64,000 nt of DNA from Inonotus obliquus (lineage: Eukaryota; Basidiomycota; Agaricomycetes; Hymenochaetales; Hymenochaetaceae), in NCBI GenBank assembly GCA_032164295.1, contig JAJHTX010000007.1:620001-684000 (forward strand), in the 5' to 3' direction. Position numbers and translations under genes: made by a program. Shown here one piece after another: positions 9,487 to 22,507 of this stretch. Under the pieces are notes generated by a model. It did no database searches, was not told where the DNA came from, and was given only the letters and a program-made list of their open reading frames with translations. The number at the start of each line of letters is the position of its first letter. Position 1 is the stretch's first letter.

Positions 9487-10515
9487 CTACTGTAAAGTAC
9501 TTATACTTGTACTTGCCTTAGAGATTTCGATGTCTATCGAGACTAATATCATTGCTTTCGTCTGTTCCCAACCTTGGAGTACCCTTCCCTTGCATCGGGA
9601 GCACGAATGCTGCTCTAAATTCGAAGCGATAATCGACAGCGAGACCTTGCCGTTGTCAAGCGGCGCATTAACCAATACATCTTGCAGGTCATCCTTCGAC
9701 TTCTCCCACCATTTATAAAGCCGTGATTCGCGATCGCGACCAGACACCGTACAGCCACATGACCAATCATCATGATCGAGGGTGGGCAATATTTCGGAGC
9801 ACACCTTTGTAAAGAAGTGTCCATTGATAAGCTCAGCGACCGCCGCACCCGCACGTCTCTGAAAGTCGAGTAGATTGTAATGATCCAAACCGGTCATCAA
9901 AGCCATCTGAGGCACTGAAGTCCCAAGAGCTGGCCATTTAAGACATGCATTCGCCGCAACACGCGCTTCCTTCTCCAGCTTTAGATCGCAAGCGATCGCA
10001 TAAGCTGCGAGTGCATCTGTTTCGCTCTTCGGCGCGCGTTCCTGTAAGGCTTTGCGGGCGGGCTCGATAGCAACACTAATGTCATACTTGATAGCGGCAC
10101 GGAGGACCTCCCCTAACAGCGTCATGGTGCACTTGACCAGCTGTGGTCGCACGACGGGATAGCAGAAATGCAAAAAAGTCACGAGCGTCAAGCTTGACTC
10201 ACTAACCCGAACGATCAGCGCCTTCCCAGGGGCATCTTCAACAGAAGGTTGCGGAAGAGAAAACATATCCCGGAAAACGGGCGATGCCAATTCGAGGATG
10301 AACTTTAGTATACGAAATTTGACGTTGTCCGATGCTTGGAGAACTATGTCGCCCCTAGAATCGTTGAATGGAGCTGGCGCGTATTTGTCGATAATACTGT
10401 GATCCGATGTTGGATTTTCTGGGATACTTTCGGAGATGGGACTCTCGAAGCTTCGGTTCATGACTTCTGTAGATAATGGCATAAACTGAGGATGGCTCCG
10501 GGGTAGACGATTCAT
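9487..10515 (-). CDS. BTB/POZ domain protein
   Basis: This is a BTB/POZ protein of the large basidiomycete type. After a leader with MNRSFESPISES, residues of about 45-150 form the BTB fold: FNDSRGDIVLQASDNVKFR, ILKFILELASPVFRDMFSL, then ALIVRVSESSLTLVTFLHFC and a helical GEVLRAAIKYDI. The C-terminal part has an AYAIACDLKLEKEARVAANA helix pair and a Cys/His-containing segment (DDWSCGC, then HSCSRCKGR). Such proteins often mediate dimerisation or bind cullin-3; the specific partner is not visible. The start used is the ATG at 10515; an upstream exon is possible because CAG/GTGAGC lies just before it. A truncated duplicate sits downstream at 8799-9149. Confidence 0.75.
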   Translation of the reverse strand: MNRLPRSHPQFMPLSTEVMNRSFESPISESIPENPTSDHSIIDKYAPAPFNDSRGDIVLQASDNVKFRILKFILELASPVFRDMFSLPQPSVEDAPGKALIVRVSESSLTLVTFLHFCYPVVRPQLVKCTMTLLGEVLRAAIKYDISVAIEPARKALQERAPKSETDALAAYAIACDLKLEKEARVAANACLKWPALGTSVPQMALMTGLDHYNLLDFQRRAGAAVAELINGHFFTKVCSEILPTLDHDDWSCGCTVSGRDRESRLYKWWEKSKDDLQDVLVNAPLDNGKVSLSIIASNLEQHSCSRCKGRVLQGWEQTKAMILVSIDIEISKASTSISTLQ

Positions 10516-11482
10516 GCTCACCTGTTGCACTCACGTGTCAGATAACGGGAGAGTCAGAGATGGCTGTGAAACGGGAAGGGTGATGTTATCGATAAGAAGA
10601 GGCTTATAAAACTATGAGAAGAGACGTACGCGTGACAAGTTGAATTTTTAATCGATTTCAGATCACCTCGTTCATCACCCTCGTTGTAGAAGGGAAGGAA
10701 CTCGCAGAGCGTGATCCCATGTGTACATACAAAATACAATAAATTCCAGCATTCAAGCCTCTTCTTTGAGCAGGTCCCAAATCTCCAGACTGGATGTTTC
10801 GGCTCCAATTCGAGCACAAGGGACTTTGGGCAAGATTATGGTCGTACTGCACTGGCTTTCGAAACGGATCTAGAACGTAGCATTAATGATGCAAGTAGAA
10901 ATATCACCATAATCCTTCGAAGGAGTTATTACAGGATCAGCATGTGCGTTTGCTTCAAAACACGTTTCTGGCAAGATAAATTTCGTAAAGAGGTATTTGA
11001 GGTTGAACACTCATGCTCAGTCCACTCCAACATGTAACTGGCGCTGACCTGAAGGGACATAATAGGAGAAAGAGAACAGCTCCTGGCTTACGACAGAAAT
11101 ATCCAATAGAGATTTCACCGATCACTTCCATTCATTTCGATACGCTCGAAAGATCAGAACAGCGTGTCCTTGACACCCGGAAGTTGACCGTGGTAGTATA
11201 TGGGCACCTTACACGCCTCCAGCACATGTAGGCCAACAAGAGCGTCTCGGGATTTCGTTAGTGCTGAGTGGCAACGTGCAAGCGCAGTGTTGTCCTCAAG
11301 GTTCATCTTCATAGAAGGTCGTCACAGAGTCACGGTCACGCGCTGGCACGCACGCGACTGGCGTCAGGCATCTTCGTTCAAATACGCACCTCAGACACAA
11401 CCAACAACATCCATCCTCAGTCTCATATCCCCGCCAGTCCCTCATCTTTAACGCATTTCTCCCATATCGTTTAATCTAAAGC
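10516..11482. other. Intergenic region, no supported gene
   Basis: Nearly 1 kb lies between the BTB gene and the dynein light chain. Several short open frames occur on both strands, but none has a family resemblance or consistent splice sites. The last 100 bp are C/T-rich with TCATATCCC-like strings typical of a fungal promoter for the downstream LC8 gene. Confidence 0.4.
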
Positions 11483-11965
11483 ATGGCTGAGAAAGACTCT
11501 TCCTCGATAACCGCTAGCGAGGTTGCCACAGCTACATCCCCAGGAAAAGACCTCCCGAAAGCCGTAATCAAAAACGTCGACATGACAGAAGAAATGCAAC
11601 AAGAAGCTATCGATATCGCCGCTGCTGCTCTCGACAAATATAATATCGAGAAAGATATCGCTGCTCAGATCAAGAAAGAGTTTGACTCGCGTTATGGTCC
11701 GACTTGGCATGTCGTCGTTGGCAAGAACTTTGGGAGTTTTGTTACCCATGGTGAGTATTTTTTTTGAGGATTTTCATCGGTTTTGATCGGTGACTATGCA
11801 TGTATGGGTTGGATTCGTGAGAGTAAAGTAGAGTAGAGTATAGGGGTCACCCGATTCTTGGATGGATGCTACAGTAACTCGCCCTTTACTAAATCCTTAA
11901 CAGAAACAAAGCACTTCATCTACTTCTACGTCGGCACCCTCGCACTCCTCATCTGGAAGTCGTAA
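11483..11965 (+). CDS. DYN2: Dynein light chain LC8 (DYNLL/Dyn2 type)
   Basis: This is the homodimeric hub protein that binds dynein intermediate chain and many other partners. Two exons, 11483-11750 and 11904-11965 (phase 1 intron of 153 bp), give 109 residues. The first 20 or so residues are an acidic, Ser/Thr-rich extension. The canonical LC8 domain follows: [57 protein letters not shown], then [18 protein letters not shown] across the splice junction. The typical family length is about 90 residues, so the extension is modest. The splice restores the invariant [11 protein letters not shown] string, which makes the model firm. Confidence 0.93.
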
Positions 11966-12517
11966 ATTCTCATCCTGGTGCAAGGATTTCTTGTATGACT
12001 GGTATGTCTTATCACCCAAATTGGTCTTTTGATTTGTAGCTCATCGCCATTTCAATAACCTTGCAAAAAATAGTTGTTATCACTCCTCTCCGACGAGTTT
12101 ATCTCAGAGACCATCAGCGTGTTTTCTGTTTCATTGCCCCGATATTATCTGCCTTTCTGTCTGTGTTGTTATAGCCATCAATTAGTCATCAATTCAGGTG
12201 TTTTCGTTTCGCAACCTCGGAACGGTAATTACGGCCAGAGTCTCCACATGAGAAAACTTAGAATACTGCACAAAGGGTGAATGAAGCTTTGTTTAAGAGA
12301 AATAATGCGGCAGACTAATTAAAGAGAAGCATCACATCTAAGCAGTAACAAAGTGCCGGCGGGGATGTGTGCAAACGCCAATTACATGTCCACACTACAC
12401 ATGCACATAACGCGTAGTGAAATATGCTACATGACATCCGAGAATCGTGGAACGGAGCAGGCGGACTATCACAGTAAAAGATTGCACGGCGCAGACCAAA
12501 CGCGTGTCAACGGCACC
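11966..12517. other. Intergenic between convergent LC8 and cullin genes
   Basis: The 3' ends of two convergent genes face each other here. I see no supported coding frame. The region probably holds both 3' untranslated regions. Confidence 0.5.
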
Positions 12518-15268
<2,751 letters not shown>

Positions 15269-15491
15269 AATGAAACAAGATGATGGTGAGTGCACAACTC
15301 AGAGGTGGTAGGTAGTGGGCGCTTCTGAGTCCATGCCCAAGAGTGGATGGCGTTATAGAGTCACGTGAAGTAACGTAAAAGATATCCCTTTTATGGGAAT
15401 GCTTGTCACAACTGTCACGACTTTTATTCCTATTTATTCCTTTTCTTCCTTCTCGTTGATTCTTCATTCTGTCCGGAGAGTGTGGGTCATC
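15269..15491. promoter_or_regulatory. Divergent promoter between cullin and MRPL20
   Basis: Only 223 bp separate the two start codons, which are transcribed away from each other. It must hold both core promoters. A long C/T-rich tract (about 15425-15470) lies before MRPL20. Confidence 0.6.
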
Positions 15492-16052
15492 ATGAGACTA
15501 CGCCCGTCGCTGCATTTCGCAATGACTACTCGAAGCTACGCAACGAGGAGACCGGTCAAACCACCTTCGAAGATTATCGACCCGCTTTTGACCAGCCCAA
15601 GCGCCGAAGTCGCTCATCTCCCAGACGGCGCGACATTCATCCACCGCCCACCACCCACAGCTCCCTCACCACACTCAACAACTCTTCTTCCCGCCTCGCC
15701 TCTGTTGCACCCAAGTCCAGCAACTTCGGCTTCGGAACAGGCGGAAATACCAGTGCCACCTCGAATACGCATGGAGCGTAGCTTCCCAAGTAATCGAGTT
15801 CTTACGGAGGCCGACTTTGAGAGAATGCGTCAACTGCGAGCATCCAACCCTGTCCTTTACACACGAACAAGGCTTGCGAAGCAGTTCAACTGTCCGCCCT
15901 TCCTTGTCGCCCAGCAAGTTCCCCTTGATACAAAGTCTAGGAAGGCGGCGATAGGGAAAACGGAAACAGAACATGAGGAGGTTCGCTCAAAGTGGGGTGA
16001 ACAGAAGTCCATGGTAATGGCTGTCAGGAAGAGGAGGAGAGAGTTTTGGTGA
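15492..16052 (+). CDS. MRPL20: Mitochondrial large-subunit ribosomal protein L20 (MRP-L20 family)
   Basis: This is a fungal-type mitochondrial 54S ribosomal protein of the MRP-L20 family, about 186 residues, intronless. The start chosen is the ATG before RLRPSLHFAMTTRSYATRRP, which makes a basic, hydroxylated mitochondrial presequence. An upstream in-frame start at 15393 would add a hydrophobic tail that does not fit. The family core lies at residues of about 105-160: LTEADFERMRQLRASNP, TRTRLAKQFNCPPFLVAQ. The C-terminus is basic (KWGEQKSMVMAVRKRRREFW), as usual for this family. The gene is divergent from cullin. Confidence 0.85.
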   Translation: MRLRPSLHFAMTTRSYATRRPVKPPSKIIDPLLTSPSAEVAHLPDGATFIHRPPPTAPSPHSTTLLPASPLLHPSPATSASEQAEIPVPPRIRMERSFPSNRVLTEADFERMRQLRASNPVLYTRTRLAKQFNCPPFLVAQQVPLDTKSRKAAIGKTETEHEEVRSKWGEQKSMVMAVRKRRREFW

Positions 16053-16639
16053 TATTTCGAAATGTGTGTTTCATATTCTTTCATGTAGGAAGACTAATGT
16101 AATGATACTTTCGATCAACTTGTTAGCTTCGTGTATATGGCTGTGTGGACCAGCTCGCGACATTTTCACATCACTTCCTTAGAGCCTACTTTCGATTTCA
16201 AAGCGTATTCAACGAAGCAGTAGGAATCAATAAATGGCACTTTGGCAGAAATTCGTAGACTACTTTGACCGTCCATATTCCAACAAAAAGCCGCTTCGTA
16301 TAGGAAGGGAGCACAACTTTGAGACTATTAACTCAATACGTTGTTCGACTTTTATCAACTCTTTCTTGGGCTCCGACCTTGACGTATTCGTTGATAGAGA
16401 CAGGGGCGCGAGATCCAATGATCTAGTGCAATACACGTGATTTGTTGCACTCGCAAACCTACTGTTGTGTTTCTTGTAAACTAAATGAGGACCTGCTCGA
16501 GCATGTTTGCATGACACTGCGTGCTACAGAGCAAGCTGGATGTGCAAAAGCACACTGGACTACAACTGAGAAGTTCACTTCTTCCCCTAGCCAGCAACTC
16601 CTCCTCAACTCCTTGTAGCCACCTCGTGAGTCTTGTACG
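16053..16639. other. Upstream region of B1; partly shared with B3
   Basis: No gene is seen. From about 16390 to the B1 start the sequence resembles the 250 bp before B3 (20440-20640), including CATGTTTGCATG, GCCACAGAGCA-like strings and CTCAACTCCTTGTAG before the start codon. This marks it as family B promoter/leader DNA. Confidence 0.45.
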
Positions 16640-17241
16640 ATGGCGACTAGCAGATCCGAACCAGGACGGAGCCTATCTGACTTGACGAACGATGGTTATG
16701 CCTATGTGATAGCTCCCCTCCATTGGAGGAAGGACAGTTATAATGCGGAGCAGCTCTTCGCCTATCGTGAGTTGTCAACTTAAGTCTTGGAGACGTCAAT
16801 GAGAGACCTACTACCTCCATCTTACAGAAATGGCAAAGGCGAGCGGGCCGCTTATTACCTATAAACATTGCTGGTTGTGGAAGGACTGTCGGAGTTCTAA
16901 CCCTACAGTGTATTTCAGTGAGTCGATGAGACTAAACCCGTCATCCCCGGCTTTCCTGCCTGGTATCTTATTTGGTCCTAACGTGCCTCGCATCTTCCTT
17001 AGCTTTAAGAAAAACGAAGCCTCCAGTGGCGGACCGTACAGTGCTGATTGAACAAGTTAAGAATGACCCAGGAATATTATTTTATGCTGGACATCTACGG
17101 CGCATGGCCTCGGAAATGGACTATTTCGTGGACAGTAATGATGATGAGGTATACCGTAGGCGCAGGCGTCAGTGGAAGGAGCTGGCAAAACCAAAATCAT
17201 CAGGAAGATCTGAAGGGGAAGAATTATGTAGAATCATGTAG
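16640..17241 (+). CDS. Family B small three-exon protein, copy B1
   Basis: Exons are 16640-16766, 16828-16917 and 17003-17241, giving 151 residues. Introns (61 and 85 bp) begin GTGAGT, end ACAG and TTAG, and are both phase 1. Exon 1 has DGYAYVIAP and ends AEQLFAY. Exon 2 has GPLITYKHCWLWKDC and ends TVYF. Exon 3 has DRTVLIEQVKNDPGILFYAG, then MDYFVDSNDDEVYRRRRRQW and KELAKP. No known domain, signal peptide or membrane helix was found. Exon number, intron phases and the C-terminal YF..(N)D....R..QW..L pattern parallel family A, which suggests distant common descent. Function unknown. Confidence 0.7.
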
Positions 17242-17952
17242 AGATTTCGAACTGATTGAATATAGACGAATCTTGGGAGGGAAAACGATTTGTACTAGGA
17301 TGAGAACCTGCCTACTTCCTCACATCACATAGATGCTGAGTACATGCATGCAAAGTGAAAAATACACATGAGATGGACGTGACTGTGGCGTCCTCTAGCA
17401 CTTTGCTCAAATGGACTTTGCGAACCCAAGAAACATGTCACTATGTGGTGTCTCAGTACAAACGTCTCCTTCCGGGTCCGGCGTTCACCGAGTAGAGTAC
17501 TGAAGTCACCACCGCGTCGAGAAGATAATAGTAAAAAGACAGTATATCTGGTATTAAGCATATTGAGAGGACCGAGCCAGGCCCCACTGTACCACAGCGG
17601 CATCGTTTGTCAACAAGTTTAGTATTGCGCCTGATGGGTTTTCCTGCTGTTCAAGTTTCATACTTGGGGAATTCCTCTTGGTTCATGCGTGTGCTGAGTC
17701 CAAGTATGCATTCTTCGTCTAATCTCAAAGGAGTACTCTCTTTGACAGTGTGCCACGAGAACCACGTGATTTCAAGTTGTTACCCTCTTGCGCAAACCAG
17801 ATGCAGCATGCTTGCATGGCAATATGCGTGCCACAGAGCAGCAGGTCTGTGGCAAAGCAAACCAGACCACAATTGATAAGGACATTGCAACCCTCACTTC
17901 TCTCAGCAATTCCCTCCTCAACTCCTTGTAGTCACCTCACAAATCTTGTAGA
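17242..17952 (+). repeat. Family B inter-copy segment, unit 1
   Basis: This stretch follows B1 and precedes B2. It matches 19898-20640 before B3, sharing TTGTACTAGGATGAGAACCT, CACATGAGATG..C.TGACTG and CTCTAGCACTTTGCTCAA. The last 80 bp carry the common leader (CCTCAACTCCTTGTAGTCAC). No separate gene is supported. Confidence 0.6.
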
Positions 17953-18529
17953 ATGGAGAGAAAGTCGCGTCGGGCTCCGGGTTGGCATGGCATTGTTCAA
18001 CCCCCCTCCAAATGGGAGAAGGACAAATATAATGCGGAGCAGCTCTTCGCCTATCGTGAGTCATCAACTTGATGTCATTGAGGACCTACTGCTTCATCTT
18101 ACAGAAATGGCAAACGCGAGCGGGTCGCTTGTTACTTATAAACATTACAAGTTGTGGAAGGCCGGTTGGGATCATTCTACTAACCATTTGGTTTATTTCA
18201 GTGAGTCGATGAGACCAAACCTATCATCGCTAGCCTAGCTTTCCTATTGTTTGGTCCTAACGAGCCTCTCGTCTTCTTTAGCTTTAAAAGGGAATATATG
18301 TCCAACTTCAGATATTGTAACCCGTGCACAGATGATACAACTAGTCGACACTGGCCCAGGAATACTATTTGATGTTAAGAAAGATGAAGACCTATAGCTG
18401 TGGGCTGCGAAAATGCATTATTTTGTGGACCCTAATGAAAATGGTGAATACTCTAGGCGCAGGGATCAGTGGAATGAGCTAGTAGCAAAACCGACATCAT
18501 CAGGAAATACTGAAGGGGCAGGATCTTAA
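17953..18529 (+). pseudogene. Family B copy B2, interrupted by an in-frame stop
   Basis: Exons are 17953-18055, 18105-18200 and 18282-18529, with both introns phase 1 as in B1 and B3. Exon 1 ends AEQLFAY, exon 2 has ITYKHYKLWKAG and ends LVYF, and exon 3 has GPGILFDVKKDEDL. Directly after that, at 18395-18397, an in-frame TAG interrupts the frame. The same frame then continues with the family C-terminus (MHYFVDPNENGEYSRRRDQW) to a TAA at 18527. The reading frame beyond the stop is undamaged, so the stop is recent, is read through, or the protein is simply shorter. I favour a young pseudogene. Confidence 0.65.
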
Positions 18530-19890
18530 AGAAAGAGAGCCGGAGAGGAGATTCTTCAGGAAAAACCGGAGGGGCAGGATCCAAAGAAGGAGAGAAAGTG
18601 AAGAGAATCATGATGTAGAATCACATACTTGAACTAATTGAATGGGAGAAACCCCTGCGGTATCATGCCGAAAAAATTCTGAATCCTAATAAGTAAGCTT
18701 GATAAGCGTGTGATGGATCATTCGTGTCGTGTATTGTATTGTGTAAGACACAGAGTACCTTCATACAGTACAGGATCGGTTAAGTTCTACACATACATTT
18801 AAGAGTCTTCATCGTATGCTTATGAGGAGCTGGAGAAACGAGCTGAATAGGTCAGTTATGCTGTATATGGAAACTCTCGGCTTACATAACCCGAATCAAA
18901 CACATTCCGTGTCCCTCCTCTTCTCCTCTCATACGTCAAGGTGAATCCCATGCATGTACAAACCAACCAGACACTTCAACTGTGGCTGTCGAAGGTCCAG
19001 GTTGGTATTTGATGTTCCTCATAGTTCTCTGTATTGTCTTCAAATTATGCCTCTGCCGCCATCATCTTCCATATCCAGAGCTTCCTTCTCCACAGATACG
19101 ACGGATTCGTCCTCTACATGGTTCAGTTGGATCAACTTGAGTACTCCGCTAAAGCAGTAAAGGTCGCAGATTGACAATGGTCGGGTGGACTATCTGTCGC
19201 TCTCAGTCCACAACTTTATCATGCCTGGCTCATGGTATTCACTGCATAACTGGTGAGTCAGGAGGGATTCCTAATTGTCCTTTAACTGCCTGACGTAACT
19301 CTCAATAGTTTCCCTTATAGTCGCCAATCTATACAGTTCTGGCAGACACGCCACTATTGCACACCAACAAGACAGCAGCCCAGAACAACTGGAGACGTAA
19401 TAACATCAAGCATGCGCTAATGGTGTCGAAGAAAAGCGAGCTCAGTAGCTATCACAGTAATGTGTAACATATTACTGTCGCAGGTTGTGCGTATCTGGTG
19501 TATGTGTACGGCCGAAAACACTAGGTTGTTCACGCCACCTGATAACTCTGGTGAAACGGATGTGCAAAATTACAACTGTCTTTGCTACCATGCAACTTGT
19601 TGCTTTCAGCTTACCCTTTTATCAGGAAACGTTGCACTGGTGTCTTCTAGCGACAAAAACTCTATCCCCCTATTTTCTCGTCCGCTTCCCTTTCAACTCT
19701 GACGCATGACACAACTACTTGCCAATTGAAATGGTATATTCATAGGTTATAAACGACCCTACGCTTGTCCTGGTACAGTACTCCGCCATCCTGAGAGGAT
19801 ATTGAATCAGTCCCTTTCATGGGTGAACGTCAGTCATGCTTCCACATACTTGGCCCATCATGTGTGTTCCGAAGGTTACGGACATTCAGA
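18530..19890. other. Long spacer between B2 and the B3 unit, no gene supported
   Basis: About 1.35 kb without a convincing coding frame. The first 150 bp are purine-rich and repeat GGGGCAGGAT from the end of B2 (18517 and 18572), a small local duplication. The remaining short open frames have no family resemblance and no splice logic. Confidence 0.4.
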
Positions 19891-19897
19891 ACGAAAA

Positions 19898-20640
19898 GCA
19901 AATTGTACTAGGATGAGAACCTGCCCTCTGTCCCACATCGCATAGATGACGAGTACACGCAAAGTGCAAAATGCACATGAGATGAACCTGACTGTGGCGT
20001 TCCTCTAGCACTTTGCTCAAGTCTCGAACGAATCACAGTGAAGGTATTTACATAATACGAATGCTAACAAATGAACCTCGCAAACTTATGTAGCGTCTCA
20101 GTATGAAACTCCTTCCTGATTCAGCATTGACCGAACAGAGTATGATCTTATTGAAATCACCACCGCATCGTGAAGATAAAGAAACTGGTTAGTTAAAGGA
20201 CAGTATATCTGGTATCAAGCAGATTCAGAGGATCGAGCCAGACCAAGCCCCCCCCCCCCACTGCACCACAGCGGCATCGTTTGGCTGCAAGTTGTCAAGA
20301 GTTTATTGCGCGTGGTGTACTGTCCCTTTACTATTCAAGAGTTCTACTTAAGAAATTCCTCTTGATGGATTCCTGCGCTCTAGATTTCGCGCATTCGTCG
20401 TTTAATCCCCAAGGAGTATTCATTGACTGCAAATCGTGGCGCGAGATACAATGATCCACTGACATCATTGCAATATTGCGATGTGTTTCTGGCAAACTGA
20501 GTGAGGATCTGCGCAAGCATGTTTGTATGGCAATGCGTGCCACAGAGCAACATGTTTGTGGCAATAAGGACACTGCAACCCTCACCTCTCTCAACAATTC
20601 CCTCCTCGACTCCTTGTAGTCACCTCGCGAATCTTGTAGG
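19898..20640 (+). repeat. Family B inter-copy segment, unit 2 (B3 upstream)
   Basis: Second copy of the segment at 17242-17952, ending at the B3 start. It contains a run of about 13 C residues near 20249, which is a likely slippage or assembly-error site. It probably contains the B3 promoter; the last 70 bp (CTCGACTCCTTGTAGTCACC before the ATG) are best conserved. Confidence 0.6.
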
Positions 20641-21425
20641 ATGACGACTCAGTCCCGCAGATCCAAAGCAGGACAGGGATTATCCAATCAATCTGGAGAT
20701 GGTTACGCCTTTGTGATACCCCCCTCCAGTTGGGAGAAAGACAAGTATAATGCAAGGGAGCTCTTTGCCTATCGTGAGTCGTCGACTTCAGTCTTGAAAA
20801 CGTCGTTGAGGGACCTACTACCTCCATCTTACAGAAATGGCAAACGCGAGCGGGGCGCTTATTACTTATAAACATCGCAAGCTGTGGAAGGACTGTAGGA
20901 CGTCTAACCCTACAACGTATTTCAGTGAGTTGATGAGACCAAACCTGTCATCCCTAGCTTTTCCTCTTGGAATTTTGTTTGGTCCTAACGAGCCTCGCAT
21001 CTTCCTCAGCTTTAAGTAAAACCAAGAATCCATTGACAGACCGTGTGGAGCTGAAAAGACAGGTCAAGAATGAAGAAGGAATACTATTTGAAGCATATGA
21101 TGAAGAAAATCTACTGATCAAGGCCGCGGAAATGAATTATTTCGTGGACCGTAATGATCATAAGGTATACGGTAGCCGCAGGAGTCAGTGGGGCGAGCTA
21201 GCAAAACCATCAGTGCAAAAAAGTATCGGAGAGGTTGTGGGTATGGTGGGTGGAGGGATTGTAGCCGCGAGCATCTTTGAAAAAGTCTTGAATGCTTTCA
21301 CGAATTCCGCGAAACGTGAACAAGATGAAAATCTGGAGCGACGTAGTTCCGGATCCACGTCGACGTCGAGGCATCATCACTCCCGAGGCGGCAATAGTAG
21401 TGGTGTCAAAAGGAGGAGCTACTAA
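20641..21425 (+). CDS. Family B small three-exon protein, copy B3 (longest)
   Basis: Exons are 20641-20773, 20835-20924 and 21010-21425, giving 212 residues, with phase 1 introns of 61 and 85 bp. Exon 1 has DGYAFVIPPSSW and ends RELFAY. Exon 2 has GALITYKHRKLWKDC and ends TTYF. Exon 3 has DRVELKRQVKNEEGILFEAY and the core block MNYFVDRNDHKVYGSRRSQW. After GELAKP this copy has an extra tail: a Gly/Val-rich helix-like stretch (VVGMVGGGIVAASIFEKVL), then a Ser/Arg/His-rich end (SGSTSTSRHHHSRGG). The glycine-rich stretch could be a weak membrane segment or a protein contact helix. Function unknown. Confidence 0.72.
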
Positions 21426-21588
21426 TTAGATTTGGTTACCGATGGTCTGGCGAGTAGAATGTTAAGGATGATGTTCATAGTTAATATATTTGTAGTTGAT
21501 CTGGAGCTGAAACACTCCCTTTTTCAGTTGTTCATGAGTGTTTTGTCGCTATGCGCGATCAGGACAGACTACATCTGACTTGTTCTAG

Positions 21589-22330
21589 TCACGATAATAT
21601 GATTCTTGGATCTTCGAGGCAGTATTCCATATGCATTTTGGCTACGGGGACGACTTTGATACTATCCCAGGGCTCGACAAGAATAAATCTAAGCTTTCGG
21701 AGGCACTGAAACACAGGCTCCTCATAAGACGAACTGAATATAGGATGATTATATGGAGGATACATACTCCTTTGACCAATTTCAGGGTAGATACATTCTT
21801 TTCTGGCTATGACAGGACATATATCCTTGCAATCGAGGCTTGCCGCAATCTGTATATTTGACTTTTCGTCATACATGTGCCACATTTTATCAAAACGCGA
21901 TCTTGCACGAAAGCGATACTAGAACAATCGGAATAATAAAATCTCATCCTGCGGGACTCGTTTCAGTGGGGAAGAAGGCTCACCAAGAGGTATTGCTCTG
22001 ATGCGCGAATAATCGACAGTACCAAATCCACAAAGGGCCCCAATCCAGAACTCATCGCGAGACGCCCTCATGTTGATATTACAGTCTTCAAAAATATATG
22101 ATTAAGTCGTCCTGAAGATCCACGGTGTGAGAGTTGTGAAAGAAGAATGGGAATCCATTTAAAATGAAAATACCGGATGAGGCACAATCCCGCTCATCGC
22201 AACAACGTTCTAGTAGACACAGAGCTTCTTCGGGAATCAGTTCGAAGGCCCTTTCCGATTTTTGTGTTTGTGGGGCATCATAGGGAGATGGGAAAGAAAG
22301 CTGATCACCCCGGTAAAGCGAAGTTGTCAC
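21589..22330 (-). pseudogene. Degenerate protein-coding remnant, product unrecognised
   Basis: On the minus strand three collinear frames run 22330 to 21589: RAFELIPEEALCLLERCCDE and GFPFFFHNSHTVDLQDD, then (one frame over) NINMRASRDEFWIGALCGFG, then RFRARSRFDKMWHMYDEKSN to the end. A frameshift separates the first two (near 22095) and an in-frame TAG lies before YRFRARS (near 21925). No clean introns explain either break. The pieces look like one former gene. I do not recognise a domain. It lies just downstream of the sterol glucosyltransferase on the same strand. Confidence 0.35.
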
Positions 22331-22507
22331 CCACTACCTTTGTCAACGCGTAATACACTCCCAGTCGAGAGACGCGAAAGGAGGTATGCCCCGTTAGAAT
22401 CCACGCACGGTTTTATTACTAGGTTAGCCGTCTCCCGCTGATAATGATATGGAGAGTCTTCAGAATAAACGTAAAAGACACGATACTCCGAACCCAAAGA
22501 GACATTA

